Shown one piece after another: positions 47,598 through 58,612 of a DNA stretch of 64,000 nt. The stretch is from Tetrastigma voinierianum (Eukaryota > Streptophyta > Magnoliopsida > Vitales > Vitaceae): the NCBI GenBank assembly GCA_016808115.1, contig JAEQBH010002859.1, positions 160,218 to 224,217 of the forward strand, read 5' to 3'. Numbering within the stretch: position 1 is the stretch's first letter; each line of letters begins with the position of its first letter. Below the pieces are notes generated by a model. The model made no database searches, was not told where the DNA came from, and saw only the letters and a program-made list of their open reading frames with translations. The translations under genes and the position numbers were made by a program.

Positions 47598-47691
47598 CTT
47601 GTCAACCGTTACTTCATTTCTTAACAATTTGAGAAAAACGAAAAGAAAAAAAAAATAAAAATTCTTTTGAACAACTTTTAATAGTAGTTTT
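47598..47691 (-). promoter_or_regulatory. Displaced upstream flank of the PPR gene
   Basis: This 94-bp host remnant lay directly upstream of the PPR gene before the MULE inserted. It is bounded on its other side by the LTR of the Tat element. It is A-rich and contains no clear TATA box. Confidence 0.5.
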
Positions 47692-48235
47692 TGTAAGGAC
47701 CTTGATCGTCAGAACCTCTGAACATCAATAACGCAACATAAACCTGCAAAAAATGTGATTCGACGACAGTGTGCCAGTTACGCTCTCCGATGATTAAGTC
47801 AGCACAAAATAGAGAGGAAAAAGCGGAGGGTTCATACAATTGGAATCTATTTACTTTGTGGGAGATCTTCCTGATTTATAGAGTATGGTTCACAAATCTT
47901 TTCTTAATTTTAGGGATAAAATATTTTAATTTTAAGGATGAAATTTCTTAATTTTAAGGATAAAATCTCTTAATTTTAAGGATTAAATCTCTTCTCCCCT
48001 ATCAAGAATTAACCTTTTAAGAAATAAGTGATTTATAAATTGGGAAATCCGTTGATAAATATATTTTTTACTCATTTTTCGCCTTCATATACTTATCCAA
48101 AACGAACTTCCCATGTGTGGTAGGATGGTTGGCTAGGGACTTAATTCTAGGCAGGCCTCTGGCTTTCTCGAACTTTAGGGCCGTGCGAAGCGGTGCTCTC
48201 TGGAACATCAGGTAAATGGCTTGGGCCGTTTCACA
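47692..48235 (-). mobile_element. 3' LTR of the minus-strand Tat element
   Basis: On the minus strand: TATAAATC near 47881, then the R/U5 block CTTAATCATCGGAGAGCG and TGGCACAC (about 47800-47768), ending in CCTTACA at 47692. The same block occurs in the Tat LTR at 7.6-7.7 kb. The outer (U3) limit is approximate and the 5-bp target duplication could not be verified. Confidence 0.6.
47901..47994. repeat. 22-26-bp tandem repeats in the Tat LTR
   Basis: Four to five copies of TCTTAATTTTAAGGATAAAA, each containing the palindrome TTAATTTTAA or close to it. Confidence 0.85.
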
Positions 48236-48543
48236 ATGTGAGCCAAGTGGGCCCTAAGTCCATTAAGTAGTGTGTATAAAGATCATGGTACTCCCTGATA
48301 CCACCTCCACTTTTACCCACAGGCGAAATTTTGTGCTTTTCGAATTGTGGGAAAATGCATGCTTTTAAACCTTAAGTGCGGAAAGTTGAAAGTATTGGGA
48401 GGAATTAGTGCATTACATTGAACCCGCCCGGAGAAAGGTGAAGTGTGTTTGAGATAAGGCGTAGAAGTGCACATTTCCCAGTGACAATATGCAACGGTGC
48501 ATGCTCTCTTGACGGCACATTTAATGCGCTCGTTGATGTTTTG

Positions 48544-48559
48544 CCCTTATATATAAGGG
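48544..48559 (+). promoter_or_regulatory. Palindromic TATA element upstream of the antisense ORF
   Basis: CCCTTATATATAAGGG is a perfect 16-bp palindrome with a TATATAA core about 180 bp upstream of the ATG at 48740. A pyrimidine-rich leader follows. It is positioned to drive the plus-strand extra ORF independently of the minus-oriented LTR. That role is inference. Confidence 0.45.
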
Positions 48560-48739
48560 TTGGGCTCCGAGTGCTTCCTCTTTTACTATTTCACAAAGTT
48601 CTTTGTCTATTACAATTACATTTCTCTGTTAGCCCCACGCAAATTTTCTTTTAAAGGAATCATCAAAGATCCCTTGATAAGTTTCAATTTTCTCGTGAGT
48701 TTTTTCAAATCTCGTTTATATCGCTTTTTTTTTTTTTTA

Positions 48740-51514
48740 ATGGCTCTGTCTTTTTGGGTTATAAAGTTTTTGTTTCTTTCTAAGGGTGCGAACATCATTC
48801 GCCGATGGAGTTCTGGTGATGATGTTGTAGGCTATGTGTGGGGTATTCCCAGGAGGTTTAGAGACATCCCATTAGGTTCTGCGAGGGTTCCTAGTTCTAG
48901 GTTCTTAGGTCTTGTCACTAGTGGGTTGTCAAACCTTAAGAGGAGGATTTCGTTTGTCTTTCGAGGGTTTTTTCGCCTTCATTGCTTAATGGGCCTCAAG
49001 ATGATCCTATTTTTCTGTATGTTTGTACTATGGAGAGAGGTCATGAAGAGGCTGCCTAGTCGGCGGGGCGGGCCTTGTTATACTTGACCTATAGTCGTTG
49101 TTATGTCTATAGAGGAGTAGACATCAAACTGAAAGTGGAAAACGGCCGGTGCCCCAACCATAGAGGAGCAAATAATGTCGTTTATTTCACCCATGAGCAG
49201 TTTGCTATTGGACTTCGCTTCCCAATCTCATCTTTTGTGAAGCAGATTTTGCACTTCACTAGGGCACCTCCTACACTTATACATTCGAACTTCTTTCGGA
49301 TTATGATGGGTTGCAGTGTGCTAAACCTTTTCTACCAATTGAAGGTTGGGGTTGGGGACTGCTTATCTATGTCAGCCCATAGCCCTCGGCTGCAGTTTGT
49401 AATTGGGTTCCCGGACTCTCCTAAGGCCCCGAAATCGGTTGTTTTTGGTTAAGGTCCGTGTTATGAGGCGCGGGTTCCTCCTGGGCTTCCATTGATGCAG
49501 ATGATCTCTCGTTCCGGGTTTGTTTCAGCAATGGAGCTTTGTACTTCCACTAGGCCATCCCATGTTTTGATATGCCGCTACCATTGGAGAATTTTCTGCA
49601 GGTGAAACTCGCGGGGCCGACCGGTTAGTTGGGTGGAGAAGGTCAGGCTGGATCGCATCAAATGGTTACTTGAGATTTCTGAGAGGGAGCGCAACCACGA
49701 GCTCCTTTTATCTGCGAAAAACTTATTGAAGTTAGGTGCCAATCCTTTTCCTTACATAATCCCTGTCATCCCCGTGCATTTGCGGAAGAGCTTATTAATG
49801 GTAGACATTTGTCCTCATTGGCCTCCACAAAATCAATCCTGGGTAGCTCTTCTCAAGTGGGGTCCAATCAAGAGCAAGAGCCTCAAGCCGAGATCGCTCA
49901 AGGAGCCTTGGTTAGCTTTGCTCGTGACAAATCATCTTATTTGTCACCGGGGATCCAAAGCTTGCTTACTAGAAGAGAGAGGAAAGAATCAGGCAGTGAA
50001 GCCTGCGCTTGAGGGTTGGAAGGCTTTGTGGATTAGGTAAACCCAACTCTTCCTACAGGGGAGACTCAAGGTGACCATCCTCCCCCCCCAGATTTCTAAT
50101 GAGTCGACTGGGGAGAGTGAGCACTACATGTCCAGTCTTGCTATCGCATTTATCGTACGGATGTGCAAGTGAGCTGAGAGTGCTCAAGGAGAAACTTCCC
50201 CCGTTTCTGAAGTACCGGGTAGCAAGCGTCCAAGCGATCAGGTTTAAATGAAGAGGTTTAGAAGAGCCCGACAATAATTATTTCAGACTCTCTAGAACGA
50301 GCCTCTAATGCCCTTTCGGCTCTAGAGAGCCCCGCCCAAGATGCTTTTAGGGAGTCTTGCGCATCCTTAGAGGATGGGACTCTAGCAAGAGGACCTCCCA
50401 ACGCTAATAAGGTTGTGGGCGATGCTCCCTATGTAGAGGCAATTTGTTGGTCAGCCACTCTCGTTGGTGTCGACCTCATAATTGTCGGCCCAGCAGTCAG
50501 GGGGTCTTGATAATTTGGTGTTGAACTCACTGTTCAGGCGATGAAGTAGGATCTCTTTACAGTGGACACGTCTGTTCTGGTCTAGGCTACCCAATCAAAT
50601 AGTGTGTAAGACCCCTTGGCTGAGGAGAGACACTTCTATCTACTTGATATACGAACTCTACCACACCAACCTTCGAATACCAGTGGTAGCTCTTTTTGAA
50701 GAGTATTCCATTCCCTTCCTCGACTATATGGATAAAAAATCCTGCCAGCTTGTGGCTGAAGATGGAATGTATATTCGCAATCATGATTTTAATGAGATGG
50801 CTAAGCTGGTATGGCTAGACTTCTAATGTTTGAACGTGAGTCTTATGCTGTGATTTTCTTCTAACACCTCTTCTTTTATAGGTTGTCATTGCTATCCGGA
50901 ATATGACGTGCCAGCACAAGGAACTTCATCTTCAGCTAGATGACGCCTAGAAGCTGTGGCATGATGCTCAGTCTGTTGCATCCAAGCACCACGCCTTAGA
51001 AGACGCCATAGATAAGACCAAGGCTAGGTCTAAGCATTGGGAACGAAAGGCCAAGGAGGGCATAGAGAGGATTATCGGTGCGGAGAAAGAGAGGGATGAA
51101 GCGAAAGAAGAAGCTTGGATCGCTCGACTGGCTGCCGTCACGGCGAGTGATGCGAAGGCGTGGGCGAAGGATGAGCTGGCTAGGGTCTAAGATGCCCTAG
51201 CAGTTGCGGAGGAGGCTAGGAGTAAAGTTGAGGCTAAAATTGCCTTCCTGGAGGTTGAACAGACTTCACTTTTGCTGGAGGTTAGGGCAACCAAAGATGA
51301 AGTGTCATCTCTTCAATCTCAAGTGGGCAAGGATAAATTAGCCATGGAGGAGGACTATCAGAAGCCCTTGGAGCTTATTTTTGCCTATGGTTTCAGATGT
51401 TGTTTGTTCAAACACAACATCTGTGGTGATCACTCAAAAGTTCTAGACAACATGCCTGATTCCTCCGACCCTCTTCCTCCATAGTTCTTCTTGAACCCTA
51501 GGTGCCCCTTGGTC
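48740..51514 (+). pseudogene. Antisense extra ORF (Transposase_28 type) of the Tat element, decayed
   Basis: ATG at 48740. The PF04195 hallmark lies at 49180-49340: VVYFTHEQFAIGLRFPISSF, then RAPPTLIHSNFFRIMMGCSV. It is followed after frame breaks by VRLDRIKWLLEISERERNHE (49640-49700). The C-terminal half (about 50.88-51.48 kb) is a long coiled coil (KARSKHWERKAKEGIERI, LEVEQTSLLLEVRATKDEVS) ending in FKHNICGDHSKV and DSSDPLPP. The TAG at 51482 is in frame and followed by FFLNPRCPLVQ, so it looks like a nonsense change and not the natural end. A solo LTR interrupts the gene at 51520, and the last codons reappear after 54773. The orientation is opposite to the element's pol. The function of such ORFs is unknown. 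Confidence 0.75.
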
Positions 51515-51519
51515 CAAAT
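51515..51519. repeat. Left target-site duplication of the solo LTR
   Basis: CAAAT directly before TGTAAAAC. The right copy is CTAAT at 54769 (4 of 5 identical). Confidence 0.6.
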
Positions 51520-52240
51520 TGTAAAACTTGGGTAAATTTGAATTTTTCCAAAAAATGGAAAAAGAGTAAATTGCCGCTATAGTATAGGCTGCAAACTTGA
51601 AATTTTCTAGATCTCGGATGATAAAACGGACCTCACAGTTGGATTCGTATTGCGAAATCTAGTTACCTAGACGATTTTTTTCGAATTCCGAGATAGTAAG
51701 ACTTTTCACGATTTTCGGGACCACAAGTGTCTGGTGAACCCTAAAAACGGGATTTTTGATAAATTCTTGAAAGTTGGGAAATAATTTAGTTAAAGTTCAT
51801 ATAAAATAATTTGAACTTAACCGAGAAGAAATAAATTGTTTCGAGGCAGAAATAGATCCGAAGAAATTGTGGACATATGGCGCGACATGGGCCAAGTAAC
51901 TAAAATGTCAAATAAGGTTAAAAGTGAGGGGTTTGGGCAGAAATTCTGATTTTTCTACTAGGAGAACCGTGGAGAGAAAGAGAGAGGAGGAGAGAACCAA
52001 GTGCTTCTTTCGATGATATACAGAGTTCCGTTGGTAGGAATTCGTCGAGTCAAGAGTGAAATTTCATCTACTCGACGAAGGCTACACATGGGTACCAAAA
52101 AGGAGAGATTTCACCCAAGATCCAAAGGAGGAGATTTCGGGCTAGGGAGGCTTCCGACTCGTGCTACTACTCTTCAAAAGGTAGGGATTCTTTCTACTTT
52201 GGTTTCTTCCTACTTTTTGTGGATTAAAAATCTATTTGTG

Positions 52241-52393
52241 ATTGATTTAAGGGTTGTTTGGCATTAATTCTACCCTTAGGGGTTATTTGGGATTGATTTA
52301 AGGGTTGTTTGGAATTAATTCTACCATTAGGGACTGTTTGAGACTGATTTAAGGGTTGTTTGACATTAATTCTACCCTTAAGAGGTTGTTTGG
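52241..52393. repeat. Three 51-bp tandem repeats in the solo LTR
   Basis: Units starting ATTGATTTAAGGGTTGTTTG lie at 52241, 52292 and 52343. Each carries ATTAATTCTACC(C/A)TTA. Confidence 0.9.
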
Positions 52394-52448
52394 ACTATGT
52401 TAAAATGACTTTAATGGTTGTTTTGCATCTCGGTTGTGTTCGACTTTG

Positions 52449-52840
52449 TGAATTATTTTGTGATAGTGTGTAATATGTCCCAAAAAGTGTTTAGGAACTA
52501 TTTGGATTAAAATAATAATAATCCAGACTGTTAAGGGACTGTTTGGACTGTGTTAAAACGGCTTTACTAGTTGTTTTGTAGCCCGGTTATGGCCGACTTT
52601 GTGAATTGTTTTGTGATTGTGTCTAATATGTCTCAAAAAGTGTTTAGTGATTGTTTGGATAAAAAAAATAATAATTTGAATTGTTAGGGTGTTTGAATTT
52701 GTGTTAAGCGGCTGTCGTTGTTTGCGGTCGATTCAGCTAACTTGACTTGTGAATTGTTTTGTGATTATGTGTAATAGGTCCAAAAAATGTTTAAGGGACT
52801 AGTGGATCAATAATAATAGTCGAGTTTGTTAGGATTTGTT
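52449..52840. repeat. Three diverged repeats of about 150-160 bp in the solo LTR
   Basis: GAATTGTTTTGTGATTGTG-like segments at about 52449, 52606 and 52751 are each followed by TAATATGTCCCAAAAAGTGT-like and AATAATAAT-containing sequence. Confidence 0.7.
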
Positions 52841-53800
52841 TGGCGATTTTGCGGCGGTTTAGGTCGAGTTTGGGTTACTTGTGCGGGGTTTTTTTTTTTG
52901 TGGGCATATGCTGGGTGAGCGCGAGGGTTAACGGTGTTGTGCCAGTTGTAATCTTCTCACCAATCGTGTTGTTTGATGAATGTTGACATGGGTATGCTTA
53001 TATATTGACATTGAAATGAATGTTTGTTTTGGAAATTATATGCATGTAATATAATTGTCCATGATACATGGTGCAATGTATGATTTAAATTGTTCATATG
53101 ACATTCATTACATATGTGACATGACATTGACATGCAATGGTGCATCACATTGCATATGTACAGGAACATCGCATTTCATGGGTGTGAGTGCATGGTTAGA
53201 ATCAACTCTACATTTGGTGATTGATGGGTGGGCACAGTATCGTTGGACGAAGTCCAACAGAGTTGCACAGTTGCATGAAACGAAAAACTTGTGTCGGGTA
53301 ATAGCAAGAAGGGTTAGACACTCCCTTTGATGAAAGACCTGGTTACTGGTTCATTACACTCCAACGGTGAAAGTCCAAAAAGTATAAAAGGTGTGCGAAG
53401 CCTGCGGTGAGACTCAAAAATCCGCTACCCACAAAAGATATATGGTTTGAATATGAAATGATCATTTGAGGTGTAACATCTAACAAGTTTTGGTTTGTAA
53501 ACAAATGAATTTTGTTTTAAAAATGATCATTGGATGTAATCCACCAATGACAAATTTTATCACACATTGGCATTGCATTGTGTGATGAGAGTCGGTAAAG
53601 ACTTGGGGTTATAGTGCGTAATTGATCATCTCATTTCATAGCATGGCATGTAGAATTCCAAGTTAGAATTGGCATATTCTTATTTTTGGAATGTTGATGT
53701 GAATTGTCAAGTGTAAACATTTCATGTGCACTTAGGCGGGGAGTAGCCTCTATAGAAATGACTCTACTGGGCATGGCTCACCCTATAAGGGAAAAAAAAT

Positions 53801-54768
53801 TTCAAGTGTTGGACTTGCGCCGGTAGACGGCTCTCATCCGGGGCCGCAAGGGTGAAGAAAGCCGATGTGTGGCTTTTATAATTACTTTTGAAATTATTTT
53901 TGTAAAATAAATTTATTCAAATTATTTTTGGCATGTACTAATATGTAAAGAGTTGTAATTTAACCCATATGGACTATTGTTAATATAGTATTACATGTTT
54001 TTATGTGAATATGGATAAATGGGTCCGGTGTGGTCAATTTTTATTCATAAATGGACCCGGTGTGATCATTGTGTTATATTGGGTCCCAGAATCGATGTGT
54101 GATTGTATATTGTACTAGATGCGTGTTGGATAGAGCTTTCTGTACAAAGGAGACTCTATCCTATTTTTGTTAAATTTGGATCTCGATAAATGGGACACAA
54201 TGATGTGGTATCAAGTTACACGATATCCACAGGCATTCCGCAGGTAGATGGGTGATCAACGGACCCCCAGATTTTGGGGTGTCACGGCTTGATATCAAAC
54301 ATGTGGCTTTCAAGTGGGACTTGGCCGTGGAACAATTCTCATACGAGGGCGCAAAAATTGAAGAAAACTGATGTGTGGCTTTTATAATTACTTTTGTAAT
54401 TATTTTTGTAAAATAATTTGGTCTGTTATTTTTGGAATGTACTAATATGTAAGAGTTGTAATTGGACGTGACTTGTTGTTATGTGATCTTATGTTATCAT
54501 GAATGTGGATAATGGGTTGGTCTTGATGATTTTTCTCATAAATGGACTTGATGTGATCATTGTGTTACATTGGGTCTTGGATGGGTCTTGAGTTATATAT
54601 TGTATAGGTTGAGTTTGGATGGAGTTCTTACATCTGAAGGAACTGCATCAATTTTGTTAAATTTTGATCATTAAATAGGTTTGTGGTGTGGTATCGAGGA
54701 TTGATATCCACGAGATATTTATTTGGTTGATGGGTGATCAACAGACCCTCGGATTTTGGGGCTTCACA
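53801..54768. repeat. Tandem duplication of about 508 bp at the solo LTR's end
   Basis: Copy 1 starts TTCAAGTGTTGGACTTG at 53801, and copy 2 TTCAAGTGGGACTTGG at 54309. Both contain GATGTGTGGCTTTTATAATT, GGTGTGATCATTGTGTTA-like and GATGGGTGATCAAC segments. Copy 1 ends in its own LTR-terminus-like GGGGTGTCAC at about 54276. Confidence 0.85.
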
Positions 54769-54773
54769 CTAAT
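54769..54773. repeat. Right target-site duplication of the solo LTR
   Basis: CTAAT directly after the terminal CACA. It pairs with CAAAT at 51515 with one mismatch. Confidence 0.6.
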
Positions 54774-54863
54774 AGCCACTGAGACCACAACACGGATCAA
54801 AGTGAGGTGATAGAGGAACCCGAGAGGAGTGCTCTCGTTGGGGATTTTGATAGAGCATTTTAA
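54774..54863 (+). pseudogene. 3' end of the antisense ORF, cut off by the solo LTR
   Basis: A short frame with DHNTDQSEVIEEPERSALVG and a stop at 54861-54863, continuing the acidic C-terminus expected for this ORF family. It is followed by a T-rich tract (54867-54899) and untranslated sequence to about 55080. One frame shift separates it from the preceding codons. Confidence 0.6.
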
Positions 54864-55079
54864 GTTCCTTTTTTTTTTCTTTTTTTCTTTTTTTTAATTT
54901 CTGTAAGGGGCCCCGCATGGCCGCTAGGATATACACTTTTATGGAACCGCTAACGCCATTAGAGTATTTTGGAATTTCAATGAAATTTGATATTTGATTT
55001 ACTTATGCAATTGATATCTTTTATTTTACATCTTTACATATAATTCATGACTAGGATGGTTGCTTTCGAAGTCATCATT

Positions 55080-55460
55080 GTTATAAGTTTCGGTGATAGA
55101 AGCGATATGGATTGCACGGGCCCGATGGGCAAGCGTTCGGGCTTTGGCTTTGAGTCGGCAAGCTAGGAGCAATTTTGGTCTTTCGCATGTGCCCGGCCGG
55201 GCTGAGCCACTGGTCTTTGGCATGCTGAACAAGACCATACGGTTTTTGGCATGTGCCCGGTAGGCTGAGCCATACGGTCTTTAGCATGTTATTTCGGTAG
55301 ACTAGGGAGCAACTTCAGGTCTTTGGCATGTTCGTGAGCTAGAGACTACTTTACATCTTTGGCGTGATGAGCCACAGGAGCCATACGGTTTTGGAATGTG
55401 CCAATAGGTTGGGAGTCTTGGTGCTGTGTGCGGTGGAAGCTAGGAGCCACTTACGGTCTT
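55080..55460 (-). repeat. Degenerate repeats, GGTCTTTGGCATGTGCC family
   Basis: Six or more cores of (G)GTCTTTGGCATG alternate with GGCTGAGCCATACGG. The block lies between pol and the antisense ORF, the same place as the GAGCCTTGTAGCTC block in the other Tat element, but the sequence is unrelated. Confidence 0.7.
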
Positions 55461-55654
55461 TGTGTAGAAATTTATTCTAAGAATTAAAAATATTAAAAAG
55501 AAAACTTTATTGATAATACCTCTTAAGATGCATAACATTCCACATCTTAGGCACTGGTGTCCCGTATAGTTTATTTAATGCGTACCCTTTATTGCTTTCA
55601 TCTTATATGTGCTGTAGTCCACTCCAGTTTGGTTGAATTTGTCGATTCTTTGGG

Positions 55655-58612
55655 TCATTGGTGCTTTTCAAAGACTTTTCTCAAGACTAGGTCTTTGGCT
55701 CGAAATACATGTTGTCTTACACGCTTGTTGTATATGTTTGTTATTATTTGATAGTATGATGCCATACGTACAATCACAGCTTCACGTAGTTCGTCTGTCA
55801 TATCTAAGTCTTTGGTAATGGCTTCAGTATTAGCCTTATGAGGGATTTCCCTTCGAAGCTTGGGCACCCTAATTTTTGTAGGAATTATGGCCTCCATCCT
55901 ATAGGTGAGGGCGAATGGGGATACTCCAATTGGCTTTCGACTGGTTGTTCTATAGGCCCAAAGAATCCTAGTAGCTCGTCTACCCATTTTTCTTTAGTCG
56001 AATGTAGACGCTTTTTTAAAGCCGTCAAAAGAGTTTTGTTAGATGCTTCCGATTGACCATTACTATTTAGATGCAGGTGGGGGTTGAATGATTTTTATTT
56101 TCAAATCATGGAAAAAATTTCTATATACTCCATTTAATAGGACTATGGCCCATTGTGATTACAATTGAAGCTTAGGTATTTAGAGTATTAAAATTATATT
56201 CTTCAAACAAATTGGATATCTTATCTTTGATGAAGGTGAGGCTTGACTTCTATCCATTTGCTTAAATAGTGGTGAAAAACGGCAAGCAATAACTTCTTTT
56301 GGTAGGCGGTAGATTTGTCAAGCATCAATCCCCACTTAGCGAAGGGCGGAGGCTTGTGATGGCGGTTAGATCTTAAGCCAACATCAGCAGGACGTGGGGA
56401 AGCGTCAGTTCAGTGCTTGATTGCACTTCCCAGAGCATAGGCGGTTGCATCTGTATCATGGATTTGGCTAATAATAACCTTAACGTATGAGCCACAGTGA
56501 GCCAAAGGATTAAGTCAGCCTGATGGTTTCCGCACTTATCCTTCATGGGTTACCTTAATATATAATGTCCCTGCTAACTAGTGAGACACTTAAGATACGG
56601 CCTGTCCAAAGACCGCTTATATAGTCGCCTATTCATAAGGGAAAATCTAGCCGCATAGACCTAAATCTTGTGGGCTTCAATCCTATTATCTGGAAACTCT
56701 CCCGAGCTCAAATAATGCTCTATTGGAGTCATCTAAGAAGAACATGCTTCATCTATTTCGTTTATCTAGTTGGTAGTAATTGATGATGCCGACAGAAAAT
56801 AGATAGGGAGGAATACCATTTCTTTTATTGGGAGGGATGCGGCCATTGCCGCTAAAGTATCTGCCTCTTCATTTGAATCCCTTGGGATATCCTCAAGCTT
56901 CCAAGCCGCAAATCTCTCTAGTTATAAGCAACGAGACATACATACTTGATCGTTCGGCGTCTGGATTGCCCATTCTCCGTTTGCCCCTTACACTACGGTT
57001 GAAAATCACTTCGTATGATGTTTCTTCTGAAGATGCAGATGTTGCGAGGTCGATTCTGGCTAGGATTGCTTCATATTCAATCTCATTATTAGACGTGGGG
57101 AAGTCTAGTAGTATGGCATGTTCTATCCTCCCCCTAGTTTAGGCTTTAAGTTGCAGCAGGCTTGACTCCGTTTTCAAGATCTGCCGCGCCGTAAGGATCC
57201 ACCAACCCCGGCATTATACGAGTGCATCTTCTTTGGGGAACTTCTACCAAAAAGTCTGCCAATATCTACCCCTTTCATGCTAAGCACGACTTATATTGAA
57301 TACCTAATTCACTTAAGCAATTGCCCACAAGCCATCCTTCGGATGGAGTCGGGCTTATGTATAGTGCCATGAGGGAGATTGGTTAGTAATGAAATAAATT
57401 GTGCCTAAGTAGGAATTGAAGCTTCTTAAGTACGCCACTCAAGGGCGGTGCCGCTTGTTCAAGATGGGTATACTGAGTTTCAGGTTCAGATAGAGATTTG
57501 CTTACGAAGAATATCGGTCTCTGTTTTTGGTTTTCATCTTCTTTGAACAAAGCTACACTTACTGAGACTTCTAAAACATCTAGGTAAAGATAAAGCGTAT
57601 CGCCTGCTTTTAGGCTAGCCAGAATTAGTTGTTCAGTAAGATATTGTTTGATCACCATGAAAGCTTGATCGCATTCCTCATTCCAACCGGCCCTTTTCAC
57701 TCTCCTTGGAGTGATAAAAAAGGGTTTTAACCGATTTAATGACGAGATAGGCAGCCAGGCTACTGACCACGACCCGATCGGTTGTTGTACTCCTTTTCTG
57801 GAAGTAGGAATTTGAGAATCCATTATAGCTTTGAGTTGAATAGGATTGGCCTCTATCCCTCTTTGGGTCAACATAAAGCCTAAAAATTTGCTCGAACTGC
57901 TCCAAACGTACATTTCAAAGGGTTGAGTTTCATGTTGTACTTTCGCAATAGCTCAAAGGTTTCTTATAGATGTTTGGTGTATCGAAGCGGTTTTTGGACT
58001 TTACAAACATATCATCGATATAGACCTCCATGGTTTCTCCCAACAGCGATCGGAATATCTTAGTTACTAACCTTTGATTAGTGGCCCCAACATTCTTTAA
58101 GCCAAAAGGCATCACATTGTAGCAGTATAACCCGTGCAGTGTAATGAAGGTCGTTTTCTCTAGGTTAAGCGCTGATGATATCCAAATAAAGCGTCCAAGA
58201 ACGATAGTATCCTGTGCCCGACTACGGCATTAACAATCTGATCTATGCGCGGCAAGGGGAAGCTATCTTTTGGGCAAGCTTTGTTGAGGTCAGTGTAATC
58301 TATACATACTCGCCACTTACCTCCTTTCTTTGGAACCACCACTATGTTGACTAGCAATTCGAGGTATTTCACTTCTCTGATGAAACCTGCTATCAGTAAG
58401 TTGTCTGCTTCCTTCTAAATAATCTGATGGCGAGCCAGGTGGAAACGCCTCACTTTCTACCTTATACCATTGGTCGTGGGAATAATATTCAGTTTGTGAG
58501 AGGCCACCGTCGGATTAATTCCAACCATATATGAATGGCTCCAAGCGAATACATCTATACTATTTAATAGTACGAGCTGAAACCGTTTCCTTTCTTCATT
58601 GAATAGGAGAGA
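55655..58612 (-). pseudogene. Tat-lineage pol: RT, RNase H, second RNase H, integrase (decayed)
   Basis: On the minus strand, 58612-58380 carries DVFAWSHSYMVGINP (the lead-in to RT). 58372-58160 carries VVPKKGGKWRVCIDYTDLNK, KDSFPLPRIDQ and FLDALFGYHQ (first RT Asp). 58115-57930 carries MMPFGLKNVGATNQR and YIDDMFVKSK (RT catalytic pair). 57913-57383 carries the RT thumb and RNase H (FLGFMLTQRGIEANP, then LYLYLDVLEVSVSVALF and RPIFFVSKSLSEPETQYT). At about 57.1-57.0 kb SNNEIEYEAILARIDLA marks the extra RNase H typical of Tat elements. The integrase core end (NSNGQSEASNKTLLTALKKR with the catalytic Glu) lies at about 56.07-56.0 kb and continues one frame off in ILWAYRTTSRKPIGVSPFAL and the C-terminal domain (55987-55655). 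The zinc-binding part and first half of integrase (56.1-56.9 kb) are unrecognisable. There are many frameshifts and stops. Confidence 0.85.
58608..58612. repeat. Candidate left target site of the truncated LTR
   Basis: AGAGA precedes TGTAACACCCC. The partner copy would lie outside the window, so this is unverified. Confidence 0.3.

Larger units (their letters stand above)
51520..54768 (+). mobile_element. Solo LTR (about 3.25 kb, Tekay/Del-like) inside the antisense ORF
   Basis: It starts TGTAAAACTTGGG and ends GGATTTTGGGGCTTCACA. It is flanked by CAAAT/CTAAT and has no internal gag-pol. The host reading frame stops at its left edge and resumes at its right edge, which fixes the borders independently. 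The body has repeat arrays at 52241-52393, 52449-52840 and 53801-54768, and a hairpin-forming segment (GGATAGAG...CTCTATCC) at about 54127-54162. Orientation is called plus from these ends. The class is inferred from the GGGG(T/C)-TCACA end and length similarity to the LTR at 59.5 kb. Confidence 0.75.
47692..58612 (-). mobile_element. Tat-type Ty3/gypsy element, minus strand, 5' part beyond an insertion
   Basis: Read on the minus strand from high to low coordinates: RT and RNase H (58612-57383), second RNase H remnant (about 57.1 kb), integrase C-terminal half (56.1-55.65 kb), short-repeat block (55.46-55.08 kb), antisense extra ORF (plus strand, 54.86-48.74 kb, split by a solo LTR) and a 3' LTR (about 48.24-47.69 kb). 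At 58612 it is interrupted by a plus-oriented LTR; gag, protease and the 5' LTR must lie beyond the window. Confidence 0.8.

Noticed and set aside
47130..47632. Forward ORFs of 66-149 codons next to the MULE right end
   Set aside because: They run through a GA-rich duplication and the TIR; no protein similarity.
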